Source: Lachnospiraceae bacterium (GTDB taxonomy: Bacteria; Bacillota; Clostridia; Lachnospirales; Lachnospiraceae). Taken from it: a stretch of 34,211 nt of DNA. Location of the stretch: assembly GCA_900770785.1 (NCBI GenBank), contig CAAGLJ010000034.1, positions 1 through 34,211 on the forward strand, in the 5' to 3' direction. How positions within the stretch are numbered: position 1 is the stretch's first letter; every line of letters begins with the position of its first letter. The position numbers and the translations under genes are program-made. Shown here piece by piece: positions 1-7,456 of this stretch. A model generated the notes under the pieces. That model was not told where the DNA came from, made no database searches, and saw only the letters and a program-made list of their open reading frames with translations.

Positions 1-20
1 GACGTGTGCTCTTCCGATCT
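1..20. other. Illumina adapter residue at contig end
   Basis: GACGTGTGCTCTTCCGATCT is identical to the last 20 bases of the standard Illumina TruSeq read-2 adapter. It lies exactly at the first base of the window. It is therefore sequencing-library sequence left untrimmed at a contig end, not part of the organism. True genomic sequence probably begins near base 21. Confidence 0.95.
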
Positions 21-99
21 ATCTCTCCCATCTATAAAAGAGCCTGTTTGACTGTCTTTCTTCTGTTTCATAAAATTATTGTGATAAATAAATCTGTTG

Positions 100-129
100 A
101 AAAAAAGCCGCCATGTTTCCATAACGGCT
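100..129 (-). terminator. Rho-independent terminator of ahcY
   Basis: Read on the minus strand, a 10-bp stem (AGCCGTTATG pairing with CATGGCGGCT, two G-T wobbles) closes a GAAA tetraloop and is followed by a run of at least six T. It lies about 10 bases after the ahcY stop codon, so it ends that transcript. Confidence 0.9.
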
Positions 130-139
130 CTTTTCTCAC

Positions 140-1378
140 TTAACTGTTCAGATAAGCAATCTGTTCTTCTGTAAGGGTATCAATCTCTTTTCCCATAAAG
201 GCGAGCTTTCTTACAGCCACGTCCTGGTCTACTTCCACCGGCACATCCAGAAGCATAGTATCCAGTTTCCCTGCATTTTCCACCAGATATTTAGCTGAAA
301 GTGCCTGAATAGCAAAGCTCATGTCCATAATTTCTGCAGGATGTCCATCACCTGCTGCCAGGTTAACCAGCCTGCCTTCTGCCAGAACAAAAATCCACTG
401 TCCCTCGGTCAGCCTGTAGCCCATAATATTGTTTCGCATTTCCTTACTTTCCACTGCAATTTTTCTCAAGGTTGCCATATCAATTTCACAGTCAAAATGG
501 CCTGCATTGCAAAGGATCGCACCATCCTTCATTACAGCAAAATCTTGTGCATCAATTACTTTGTCGCAGCCGGTCACTGTTACAAAGAAATCCCCGATTT
601 TAGCCGCTTCCAGCATAGGCATTACTTCAAAACCATCCATCACTGCCTCGATAGCCTTAATAGGATCGATTTCAGTTACAATAACCTTTGCTCCCAGCCC
701 CTTGGCACGCATGGCAACACCTTTTCCACACCAGCCATAGCCCGCAACTACCACATTTTTTCCTGCCACGATTAAGTTAGTAGTCCGGTTAATTCCATCC
801 CATACAGACTGACCGGTACCATAACGGTTATCAAATAAATGTTTACAGTCTGCATTGTTTACCCGAACCATGGGAAACTTTAGTTTTCCTGTCTTATTCA
901 TTGCTTCCAGCCGGATAATCCCCGTAGTGGTTTCTTCACAACCGCCAATTACTCCCGGAATCAGGTCTGCAAACTCTGTATGCATCATGTGTACCAGGTC
1001 TCCGCCATCATCAATGATAATATTGGGACCAACCTCCAATACTCTGCGTATATGTGCCTCATATTCTTCGGCAGTCGCATTATACCAGGCATACACATTT
1101 AATCCCGCTGCCACCAATGCTGCTGCCACATCATCCTGTGTAGACAGGGGATTAGAACCGGTAACATACATTTCGGCACCACCTGCTGCCAGAACCTTAC
1201 ATAAATACGCGGTCTTTGCTTCCAGATGTACGGATAAAGCCACTTTTTTTCCTGCAAAGGGCTTACTTTTCCCAAACTCTTCCTCCAGCATTCTCAGCAG
1301 GTCACAATTTCTTTTTACCCATTCAATTTTCTTTTCGCCCGATTCGGCCAGATTAATATCTCTGATTTCACTACTCAT
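140..1378 (-). CDS. ahcY: S-adenosylhomocysteine hydrolase (adenosylhomocysteinase)
   Basis: This cytoplasmic NAD-dependent enzyme splits S-adenosylhomocysteine into adenosine and homocysteine, removing the inhibitory product of methyltransferases. The 412-residue protein shows the family blocks in order: HLEAKTA and SNPLSTQDD near the N-terminus, DDGGDLVHMMH, CEETTTG, the active-site segment CKHLFDNRYGTGQS, and the NAD-binding loop GYGWCGKG. It is of the short type (about 400-420 residues, known from Thermotoga and archaea): it lacks the internal insertion of the long forms and ends in IAYLNS instead of the KPxHYRY tail. The ATG at 1378 has GGAG seven bases upstream. A strong terminator follows. 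The next gene upstream, a 2-hydroxyacid dehydrogenase, is 100 bases away on the same strand, with only a weak hairpin between them. Confidence 0.95.
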   Translation of the reverse strand: MSSEIRDINLAESGEKKIEWVKRNCDLLRMLEEEFGKSKPFAGKKVALSVHLEAKTAYLCKVLAAGGAEMYVTGSNPLSTQDDVAAALVAAGLNVYAWYNATAEEYEAHIRRVLEVGPNIIIDDGGDLVHMMHTEFADLIPGVIGGCEETTTGIIRLEAMNKTGKLKFPMVRVNNADCKHLFDNRYGTGQSVWDGINRTTNLIVAGKNVVVAGYGWCGKGVAMRAKGLGAKVIVTEIDPIKAIEAVMDGFEVMPMLEAAKIGDFFVTVTGCDKVIDAQDFAVMKDGAILCNAGHFDCEIDMATLRKIAVESKEMRNNIMGYRLTEGQWIFVLAEGRLVNLAAGDGHPAEIMDMSFAIQALSAKYLVENAGKLDTMLLDVPVEVDQDVAVRKLAFMGKEIDTLTEEQIAYLNS

Positions 1379-1430
1379 TTGTTCTCTCCATTTCTTTCAA
1401 TAATTATCTTCCAGCCGAATTTTTATTAAA

Positions 1431-1456
1431 GTGATGGTCGTCTGTCCTGTCATCAC
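1431..1456 (-). terminator. possible weak terminator after the hydroxyacid dehydrogenase
   Basis: On the minus strand GTGATG and CATCAC can pair across a 14-base loop, followed by TTTAATAAAAATT. The stem has only six pairs and the T tract is interrupted, so termination may be partial, allowing some read-through into ahcY. Confidence 0.3.
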
Positions 1457-1478
1457 TATTATTGATATGAGGTTCCCC

Positions 1479-2438
1479 TCAAATATCTACACAGTTTCTT
1501 ATCTTGCCTGCTGCAAAAGCTTCAATATTTTTATAGACTTCCCAAAGACAGCGTGTTCTTGCCTCCACGCTGGCCCAGGCCATATGGGGTGTAATTAAAA
1601 GCTTTCGGCTGTCCTTTATCCTGCTTAAAGGATTGTCCTTTTCCATTGGTTCCTTTCCCAGTACATCCAGACCCGCTCCCGCAATCACTCCCTTTTCCAG
1701 AGCTTCGCACAAATCTGCATCATTTACCACTGGCCCCCTTGCCACATTAATCAGAATGGCAGAAGACTTCATCTTTGCCAGTGTTTCACGATTAATCAGA
1801 TTTCTGGTTCGTTCTGTCAAAGGACAATGCAAAGATAAAATATCCGACTGAGTAAGCAAAGCATCCAGCTCCACCTGTTCATATTCGGTACTCGTATTCT
1901 GTCCGGAAGCAGAATAAAAAATTACTCTGCATCCGAAGGCTTCGGCAATCCCTGCTACCTTCCGGCCAATGTTGCCCATGCCTGCAATTCCCCAGGTTTT
2001 TCCTTCCAACTCAAAGAATTTTTCATCAAAGTTTGAAAAACCAAGCTGATTACTGTAGGCTCCAGACTTGACATAGTCGTCATAATAACTGATTTTTTCC
2101 AGGATATACAGGGCCATCGCGAAGGTATGCTGGGCTACCGCAGGAGTAGAATAATTCCTTACGTTGGTCACTGTAATTCCCTTTTTTCGGGCATATTCCA
2201 AATCAATATTATCATAACCTGTAGCCGTTACACAAAGCAGCTTAACTCCTTTGGCCTCTTTCAGCATCTCCTCATCCATTACCGTCTTGTTAAAAATAAC
2301 CACATCTGCATCCTGAATCCATTGCCGGCAATCCTCACGCTGGGCCACGTTATGTGCCTCAAAATCACCCAGCTTTTCAAAAATACTGATGTCCATGTCC
2401 ATGCCCAGACTGTTTCTGTCCAGCATCACAATTTTCAT
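1479..2438 (-). CDS. D-2-hydroxyacid dehydrogenase (glycerate/hydroxypyruvate reductase-like)
   Basis: The 319-residue protein is a member of the D-isomer-specific 2-hydroxyacid dehydrogenase family, cytoplasmic enzymes that interconvert 2-oxo acids and D-2-hydroxyacids with NAD(P)H. Visible features are the Rossmann motif GMGNIGRKVAG around residue 150, the catalytic Arg in INVARGPVVNDADL, the Glu in GLDVLGKEP, and the catalytic His in ITPHMAWAS. Length is normal for the family. The segment VTATGYDNIDLEYARKKGI is typical of glycerate dehydrogenase-like members, but substrate cannot be assigned from sequence alone. It lies between pgi (139 bases upstream) and ahcY (downstream), all on the minus strand. 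The ATG at 2438 is preceded by a modest GGTGAGAG ribosome site. Confidence 0.88.
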   Translation of the reverse strand: MKIVMLDRNSLGMDMDISIFEKLGDFEAHNVAQREDCRQWIQDADVVIFNKTVMDEEMLKEAKGVKLLCVTATGYDNIDLEYARKKGITVTNVRNYSTPAVAQHTFAMALYILEKISYYDDYVKSGAYSNQLGFSNFDEKFFELEGKTWGIAGMGNIGRKVAGIAEAFGCRVIFYSASGQNTSTEYEQVELDALLTQSDILSLHCPLTERTRNLINRETLAKMKSSAILINVARGPVVNDADLCEALEKGVIAGAGLDVLGKEPMEKDNPLSRIKDSRKLLITPHMAWASVEARTRCLWEVYKNIEAFAAGKIRNCVDI

Positions 2439-2577
2439 TCTCTCACCATGCCTTTCATAAGAGCCTGTGTACTCTATGCCCTTCTGCTTTCTCTATGTGT
2501 TTTTTAGCAAAACCCTGATTCTGCTGTTATTTGCAGTCCGTAACGATTCAGTGCCTTAACGGTTCTACAGCCTTCTC

Positions 2578-3927
2578 TTATAATCTCTTTAACAGTTCTT
2601 CTCTCTGTGCTTCAAAGCCAGGCTTGCCAAGAAGAGCAAACATGTTCTTCTTATAGCTTTCTACTCCAGGCTGGTTAAAGGGATTGACTCCCAGCAGATA
2701 TCCGCTTACTCCACAGGCAAATTCAAAGAAATAGAACAATTGTCCCAGATAAAATTCATTTGCTTCAGGTACATGAATCATAAAGTTGGGTACCTGTCCA
2801 TCAGTATGGGCAAGAATAGTTCCATTCATGGCAGATTTGTTTACGAAGTCTACCGTTTTTCCCGCCAGATAGTTCAGTCCATCCAAATCTACCGCTTCTT
2901 CGCCCAGCACAATTTCCGCTCTGGAGCTTTCAACATCAATTACGGTTTCAAACAGGGTACGGGCACCGTCCTGAATAAACTGTCCCATGGAATGAAGATC
3001 TGTCGTCAAATCCACACTGGCAGGGAAAATGCCCTTCTGATCCTTGCCTTCACTCTCTCCATAAAGCTGCTTCCACCATTCTGATACATAGTGTACACTG
3101 GGTTCATAGTTGGCAAGAACTTCTATTCCCTTCCCCTTTCGCAGCATAATATTCCTTAATGCTGCATACTTTAAAGCATCATTATCTTCAAAGCTGTTCT
3201 CCAAAGCCTTTTTTCGCCCGTCTGCTGCACCTTCCATCAGTTTATCAATATCTGCACCGCTGACTGCTATAGGTAACAGCCCCACTGCGGTAAGCACCGA
3301 GAAACGTCCGCCAATATCGTCCGGTACAACGAAGGTTTCATAGCCCTCAGCATCGGCAAGGCCTTTCAGCGAACCTCTTGCTTTATCAGTGGTAGCATAA
3401 ATTCTCTTTGCTGCTCCCTCCTTGCCATATTTTTTCTCTGCCAGCTCCTTGAATACGCGAAAGGCGATGGCAGGTTCTGTCGTAGTACCAGACTTGGAAA
3501 TCATATTAATGGAAAAATCCCTGTCTCCGATTACATCCATTAAATCTCGAATATAGGTAGAGCTGATAGAATTTCCGACGAAATAAATCTCCGGTGTTTT
3601 CCGTACAGACTTGTCCACCACATTATAAAAGCTGTGTCTTAAAAATTCAATGGCTGCCCTTGCTCCCAGATAGGAACCACCGATTCCGATTACCAGCAAT
3701 ATTTCAGAGTCTTCCTGGATCTTAGCTGCTGCCTTTTTAATTCTGGCAAACTCTTCTTTATCATAATTTACCGGTAAATCAATCCAGCCCAGGAAATCAT
3801 TTCCGGCACCGGTTTTCGATACCAGAACCTCTCTGGCATCCAGTGTCAGCTTTTTCATTAAATCTACTTCATTCTCGCTGACAAAGCAAGTTGCTTTAGA
3901 ATAATCAAAGGCTACTTTATTTCCCAT
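2578..3927 (-). CDS. pgi: glucose-6-phosphate isomerase
   Basis: This glycolytic and gluconeogenic enzyme interconverts glucose 6-phosphate and fructose 6-phosphate in the cytoplasm. The protein carries the sugar-phosphate (SIS-fold) segments GIGGSYLGARAAIEFL and NMISKSGTTTEPAIAF, DDIGGRFSVLTAVGL with the catalytic Arg, and QGIFPASVDLTTDLHSMGQ. The family signature continues to GVNPFNQPGVESYK near the C-terminus. Three in-frame ATG codons lie close together (3948, 3933, 3927). The one at 3927 is chosen because GGAGG at 3935-3939 stands seven bases before it and because family members begin with a short leader before FDYSKA. The resulting 449 residues is the usual Firmicutes length. It is on the same strand as the membrane protein gene upstream, 71 bases away. 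Confidence 0.96.
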   Translation of the reverse strand: MGNKVAFDYSKATCFVSENEVDLMKKLTLDAREVLVSKTGAGNDFLGWIDLPVNYDKEEFARIKKAAAKIQEDSEILLVIGIGGSYLGARAAIEFLRHSFYNVVDKSVRKTPEIYFVGNSISSTYIRDLMDVIGDRDFSINMISKSGTTTEPAIAFRVFKELAEKKYGKEGAAKRIYATTDKARGSLKGLADAEGYETFVVPDDIGGRFSVLTAVGLLPIAVSGADIDKLMEGAADGRKKALENSFEDNDALKYAALRNIMLRKGKGIEVLANYEPSVHYVSEWWKQLYGESEGKDQKGIFPASVDLTTDLHSMGQFIQDGARTLFETVIDVESSRAEIVLGEEAVDLDGLNYLAGKTVDFVNKSAMNGTILAHTDGQVPNFMIHVPEANEFYLGQLFYFFEFACGVSGYLLGVNPFNQPGVESYKKNMFALLGKPGFEAQREELLKRL

Positions 3928-3998
3928 TCCCATTCCTCCATAAACCATATATTTTGCTTCTTATACTATTGTCAGTGTAGCAAAGTGGTTATGCTTTT

Positions 3999-4607
3999 TC
4001 AAGCCAAAATTTCCTTAAGCAGCTCTTTCAGCTGTTCCTCTTCTTTCTCTCCAAAAGCCACTTCTTTTTCAATGTCTTTATTCTCCTCTGTTTCCAGACA
4101 GCTGTTTCCCCACAGATAGGGCTTGTGGTTTTCCAGAAAATCCAGCAGATTAGTCCTGATTATCTGCTTCTTCTCTTCCATATCAATGATGCCGGAAAGG
4201 GAAAAATGAATATACAGCCCCAGAAGGCAAATAATATAGAAGGGCAAAATCTGCCCCAGGGTTTTTCCTTCCACAATTCCTTTACAGGCTCCCAGCCCTG
4301 AAAGGAATACACTAAACAGCAGCAGTTGCCCCGCCATATGCTTTAGCTGAAACAGATTAAATTTTCCTATTTTAAATTCCAGCAGACCTTTCTCCACAAA
4401 GGCTGAGGTATTGGAAATCTGGTTTTCCTCCTTTAAATATTGTTCCAGCCAGCTTCGCAGCAATCTGGGTGACCCCTCTTCCAACTCCTTTGATTCCTTT
4501 AAAAGCTGCAATAAAAATAATCCTGCCAAAAGCTGACAGCATATACTGAGCAGAAAAAAGATGATGATTCCTGCTACCAGCCATCCTTGTCCCCAAAAAT
4601 AGTCCAT
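3999..4607 (-). CDS. membrane protein of unknown function
   Basis: I do not recognise this 202-residue family. Three membrane segments can be seen: about residues 9-35 (LVAGIIIFFLLSICCQLLAG), 90-110 (AGQLLLFSVFLSGLGAC) and 118-138 (LGQILPFYIICLLGLYIHF). Between the first and second lies a charged stretch with basic and acidic residues, and the C-terminal 40 residues are very acidic (EENKDIEKEVAFGEKEEEQ), probably cytoplasmic. The start ATG at 4607 has AAAGGAGGAG upstream. A candidate promoter lies at 4643-4671. It is followed by pgi on the same strand. No catalytic motif is visible and no function is proposed. Confidence 0.75.
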   Translation of the reverse strand: MDYFWGQGWLVAGIIIFFLLSICCQLLAGLFLLQLLKESKELEEGSPRLLRSWLEQYLKEENQISNTSAFVEKGLLEFKIGKFNLFQLKHMAGQLLLFSVFLSGLGACKGIVEGKTLGQILPFYIICLLGLYIHFSLSGIIDMEEKKQIIRTNLLDFLENHKPYLWGNSCLETEENKDIEKEVAFGEKEEEQLKELLKEILA

Positions 4608-4642
4608 AACTAACTCCTCCTTTTTCTTAAATCTGTTTTATA

Positions 4643-4671
4643 AGTATAAGAAAAAGTTTTTTCTCCTACAA
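4643..4671 (-). promoter_or_regulatory. candidate sigma-A promoter for the membrane protein gene
   Basis: On the minus strand TTGTAG (4671-4666) and TATACT (4648-4643) are 17 bases apart. The -10 box matches the consensus at five of six bases, while the -35 keeps only TTG. It lies 36 bases before the start codon at 4607. Confidence 0.5.
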
Positions 4672-4678
4672 TACTCAC

Positions 4679-4705
4679 AGCAGCTAAGGCCTCGCTGCTT
4701 TTTTC
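4679..4705 (+). terminator. plus-strand hairpin with T tract between divergent genes
   Basis: AGCAGC (4679-4684) pairs with GCTGCT (4694-4699) over a nine-base loop and is followed by TTTTT. The orientation is that of a plus-strand terminator, yet no plus-strand gene lies upstream within view. It could limit antisense or divergent transcription from the promoter region, or be incidental. Confidence 0.35.
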
Positions 4706-4777
4706 CGATTTCTTTATTTTTCGGCCGTTTTCGATCAGTATACGGCTTTAACAGGACAATCAAAAGGGAAAAGGGGC

Positions 4778-4806
4778 TGGAAAGGGTATTCCGTTTCTGC
4801 TATACT
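4778..4806 (+). promoter_or_regulatory. candidate extended -10 promoter of murG
   Basis: TGGAAA (4778-4783) and TATACT (4801-4806) are separated by 17 bases, and TGC directly before the -10 box gives an extended -10 element. Transcription would start near 4813, leaving a leader of about 50 bases before the murG start at 4861. Confidence 0.55.
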
Positions 4807-4860
4807 TACTTTCACAGTAAAAAATTGACAGACACCAAATCATTTGGAAAGGCTGAGATA

Positions 4861-5922
4861 ATGAGTAAAAAAATTGTACTAACCGGCGGCGGTACAGCAG
4901 GCCATGTTACCCCCAATATAGCCCTCCTTCCTTTTCTGGAAAAGGAGGAATATGAAATCAGTTATATCGGCTCCTACGGCGGTATTGAGAAAAGATTAAT
5001 TGAAGACTTTAAGATTCCTTATTATGGAATTTCCACAGGACGGTTTCGCCGCTACTTCGACTTGAAAAATTTTTCTGATCCCTTCCGGGTAATGAAAGGA
5101 TATAAACAGGCCCGAACCTTTTTAAAAGAAATCAGACCCGATGTAGTCTTTTCTAAGGGTGGTTTTGTTGCTGTTCCGGTAGTCCGGGCTGCTGCCTCCT
5201 TAAAAATCCCCTGCATTATCCATGAATCAGATATGACGCCCGGACTGGCCAACAAGCTTTGTATTCCTGTGGCAGATAAGATCTGCTGCAATTTTCCGGA
5301 AACTCTTCAGAATGTTCCTTCCGGAAAAGCTGTCCTTACCGGTTCTCCCATTCGCCAGGAACTGACCCGTGGAAACAAGCTGGCTGCTCTGGATTTATGC
5401 GGATTTTCTGCCAACAAACCGGTAATTATGGTTATCGGAGGTTCACAGGGTGCTGCCAGCGTCAATGTGATGGTAAGAGAGGCCCTTCCAAAACTTCTGG
5501 GAGATTTTCAGGTAGTCCATATTTGCGGTAAGGATAAGGTAGATAATCTGATGCTTACCGTTCCCGGCTATAAGCAATTTGAATATTTGAAGGGTGATTT
5601 AAAGGATGTATTTGCTATGGCAGATATGGTGATTTCCCGGGCAGGTGCCAATGCTATCTGTGAACTGCTTGCCTTAAAAAAGCCCAATCTCTTAATTCCC
5701 CTACAGGTAGGCAGTCGTGGAGACCAGATCCTCAATGCCCGCTCCTTTGAGGAACAGGGCTTCAGCATCGTATTAAGGGAAGACTATCTGGATTGCGATA
5801 TTCTGGTAGAAAAAATACATGAGCTTTATGCCAATCGTCAAATTTATATTGATCATATGTGCGAAAGCAAGCAGATCAACTCCATTGGTACAATTATGAA
5901 TTTAATTAAAGAGGTAAGTTAG
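4861..5922 (+). CDS. murG: MurG, lipid II-forming N-acetylglucosaminyltransferase
   Basis: MurG transfers N-acetylglucosamine from UDP-GlcNAc to undecaprenyl-pyrophosphoryl-MurNAc-pentapeptide (lipid I) at the inner face of the membrane, making lipid II for peptidoglycan. The N-terminal loop GGGTAGHVTPN is the family signature. Further on are FSKGGFVAVPV, the HESDMTPGLANK segment, the second glycine loop VIGGSQGA, and the UDP-GlcNAc pocket SRAGANAICELLALKKPNLLIP. From ATG 4861 the protein has 353 residues, the normal length. GGAAAGG lies eight bases upstream. A TTG at 4825 would add 12 residues without a ribosome site and is not preferred. murG stands alone here, outside a dcw cluster, which is common in this lineage, and converges on the HIT gene. 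Confidence 0.95.
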   Translation: MSKKIVLTGGGTAGHVTPNIALLPFLEKEEYEISYIGSYGGIEKRLIEDFKIPYYGISTGRFRRYFDLKNFSDPFRVMKGYKQARTFLKEIRPDVVFSKGGFVAVPVVRAAASLKIPCIIHESDMTPGLANKLCIPVADKICCNFPETLQNVPSGKAVLTGSPIRQELTRGNKLAALDLCGFSANKPVIMVIGGSQGAASVNVMVREALPKLLGDFQVVHICGKDKVDNLMLTVPGYKQFEYLKGDLKDVFAMADMVISRAGANAICELLALKKPNLLIPLQVGSRGDQILNARSFEEQGFSIVLREDYLDCDILVEKIHELYANRQIYIDHMCESKQINSIGTIMNLIKEVS

Positions 5923-5926
5923 CGAA

Positions 5927-5955
5927 AGGATGTGTGCCTGCTCAGCACACATCCT
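5927..5955. terminator. bidirectional terminator between murG and HIT gene
   Basis: A perfect 11-bp stem (AGGATGTGTGC with GCACACATCCT) around a seven-base loop fills almost all of the 35 bases between the two convergent stop codons. Flanking T tracts are short on both strands, so its efficiency is uncertain. Confidence 0.7.
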
Positions 5956-5957
5956 CT

Positions 5958-6359
5958 TTAGCTTAAAGCCGCCTTAACCGCATCCAATTCCTCCGAGGTG
6001 GGCTCTCCCGGCTTCCAGCCAATCCGCTGCCCATCTTCCCTATAACGGGGAATCAGGTGCATGTGGAAGTGAAATACGGTCTGCCCTGCCGCTTCTTCAT
6101 TATTCTGCACGATATTTACTCCGTCACAGTTTAATTTTTCTTTCATCCTTATCGCCATTTTCTTCGCCAGCTTCATTGCCTCACCGGCTAAATCTTCGGG
6201 CATTTCATAAAGATTAGCATAATGAACCTTGGGTAAGATCAGAGCATGGCCCTTTGTGGCAGGAGCCACATCCAGGACTACCCTGAATAAATCCGTCTCT
6301 TCAATCGTTCCTGCGGGAATCTCCCCACTGGCAATTTTACAAAAAATGCAATTATCCAT
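5958..6359 (-). CDS. HIT family (HinT-like) nucleotide-binding protein
   Basis: This 133-residue cytoplasmic protein belongs to the histidine triad family, purine nucleotide phosphoramidases and related hydrolases. The N-terminus NCIFCKIASGEIPA carries the Cys pair of the metal-binding HinT-like group, and the C-terminal half carries the catalytic triad HFHMHLIPRY (H-x-H-x-H). Length is normal. GAGG lies five bases before the ATG at 6359. The gene sits between murG (convergent) and the flavodoxin/SCP2 gene (same strand, 57 bases upstream). The physiological substrate cannot be told from the sequence. Confidence 0.93.
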   Translation of the reverse strand: MDNCIFCKIASGEIPAGTIEETDLFRVVLDVAPATKGHALILPKVHYANLYEMPEDLAGEAMKLAKKMAIRMKEKLNCDGVNIVQNNEEAAGQTVFHFHMHLIPRYREDGQRIGWKPGEPTSEELDAVKAALS

Positions 6360-6375
6360 ATTTACCTCATCTCCT

Positions 6376-6396
6376 GCTGCCTGAGCAGCTTTTTTT
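6376..6396 (+). terminator. plus-strand hairpin with T7 upstream of the HIT gene
   Basis: GCTGC pairs with GCAGC over a CTGA loop and is followed by seven T on the plus strand. There is no plus-strand gene for it to terminate except read-through or antisense transcription from murG. On the minus strand the T run becomes an A run before the hairpin, so it is not a terminator for the gene at 6417-7418. Confidence 0.3.
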
Positions 6397-6416
6397 CAAC
6401 TTTATTTTATTTCTGT

Positions 6417-7418
6417 TTATTGACCATCCATGAAAACAAAAATCTGATCCAGGGTTCTCAAAATTCTGAAATCCCCCTTCATCGTCATATCCCCACCCAT
6501 AAAGGCTCTCTGAAAAGTCATATGACCGGCAACAATGTTGTTTAGGGTATCCTCTGTAAGCTGGGCCTCAACATCTGCCCTGTCCGTTTCCTGATAAGCA
6601 CACTGTAGTTTTCCTCCGTCTACCTGCACAACAAGTGGCTTTTTAATTCCTTCAATAGTAAACTTATATTTACCTCTGAATCCTGGCTGCGGCTTAAAAT
6701 GATTCTGGAAATCCTGGATAAACTGATTCTCTCCGTCGCTTTCCCTGCCCTTCATCATTCCTCTGAACATACTTGCCAGCTCCTGCAAATCCTCTTTCTG
6801 ACGCTGTACATAGTCATCATCCGACGCATATTGGGAGAGCTGCTCCGTTTCCTGGGGTGTAAGATCGAAGTTCTTGAAAACTGCCACTTTCTGCTTAACT
6901 GCCTGATTACTTGCGGGAAAACTTGCTACCTTCTGGTTGATTGTTCTGTACATATTCTCCGCCTTTTTCTCAATCAGGCGAACATAATCATCATTCATCT
7001 CCAGCAGGGCTGTATCCGAAATATATCCACAAATACCGCTACAGGGGAGGCCGCCCAAAATCTCCCAGGCCACACGAAGATTCAGCTTAGCCTCTCTTTC
7101 TCCGTATGTAGTAGACATTACGATTGGACTCATATAAATTTTCGCAATTTTCTCTTTATCTCCGTACAGCCAGCAGGCATCCAGAAACTGCTGCATGTAT
7201 CCGCCAATACCATACCATTCTACCGTGCTGGCCAGAATAATTCCATCCACATCCTTAAGAGTCTGAGGTAAGGTAGTAATCGAGTTCTTAAGCTCATACA
7301 GATTATATCGATCAACAGATACGTTCAGCTCCTGCAAAACCTCCTGCATCTTATTAATGACAAACAGGGTTGGATCATCCATCATTCCTCTGCCGCCGTA
7401 ATAGATATTTATCTTCAC
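6417..7418 (-). CDS. flavodoxin-like reductase fused to an SCP2 sterol-carrier domain
   Basis: The 333-residue protein has two parts. Residues 1 to about 170 resemble the flavodoxin-fold NAD(P)H-dependent FMN reductases (MKINIYYGGRGMMDDPTLF at the start, then DGIILASTVEWYGIGGYMQQFLDACW, a typical flavin-binding loop, given here in part). About residues 235-333 resemble an SCP2/sterol-carrier domain, a small lipid-binding fold, ending in MTFQRAFMGGDMTMKGDFRI. The combination suggests a redox enzyme acting on, or holding, a hydrophobic ligand; the ligand is unknown. The start is GTG at 7418, chosen because GGGAGG stands seven bases upstream. The upstream neighbour on the same strand is the last gene of the Tad operon, 38 bases away, so read-through is possible. 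Confidence 0.8.
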   Translation of the reverse strand: MKINIYYGGRGMMDDPTLFVINKMQEVLQELNVSVDRYNLYELKNSITTLPQTLKDVDGIILASTVEWYGIGGYMQQFLDACWLYGDKEKIAKIYMSPIVMSTTYGEREAKLNLRVAWEILGGLPCSGICGYISDTALLEMNDDYVRLIEKKAENMYRTINQKVASFPASNQAVKQKVAVFKNFDLTPQETEQLSQYASDDDYVQRQKEDLQELASMFRGMMKGRESDGENQFIQDFQNHFKPQPGFRGKYKFTIEGIKKPLVVQVDGGKLQCAYQETDRADVEAQLTEDTLNNIVAGHMTFQRAFMGGDMTMKGDFRILRTLDQIFVFMDGQ

Positions 7419-7456
7419 TGCATATCCTCCCTTACATTCGGTAAATCTTTTTCCTA

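Noticed and set aside
1379..1478. A possible SAH or SAM riboswitch before ahcY.
   Set aside because: Only a 6-bp hairpin is visible; none of the conserved junctions of those riboswitch classes can be seen.
2439..2577. A terminator between pgi and the hydroxyacid dehydrogenase gene.
   Set aside because: Only four-base stems could be drawn and no T tract follows, so the region is left without a call; the genes may be co-transcribed.
4825..4860. A TTG start for murG at 4825, and the TTGACA at 4825-4830 as its -35 box.
   Set aside because: No ribosome site precedes the TTG, and the family begins at the ATG 4861. No -10 box follows TTGACA at 16-18 bases, whereas a better promoter lies at 4778-4806.
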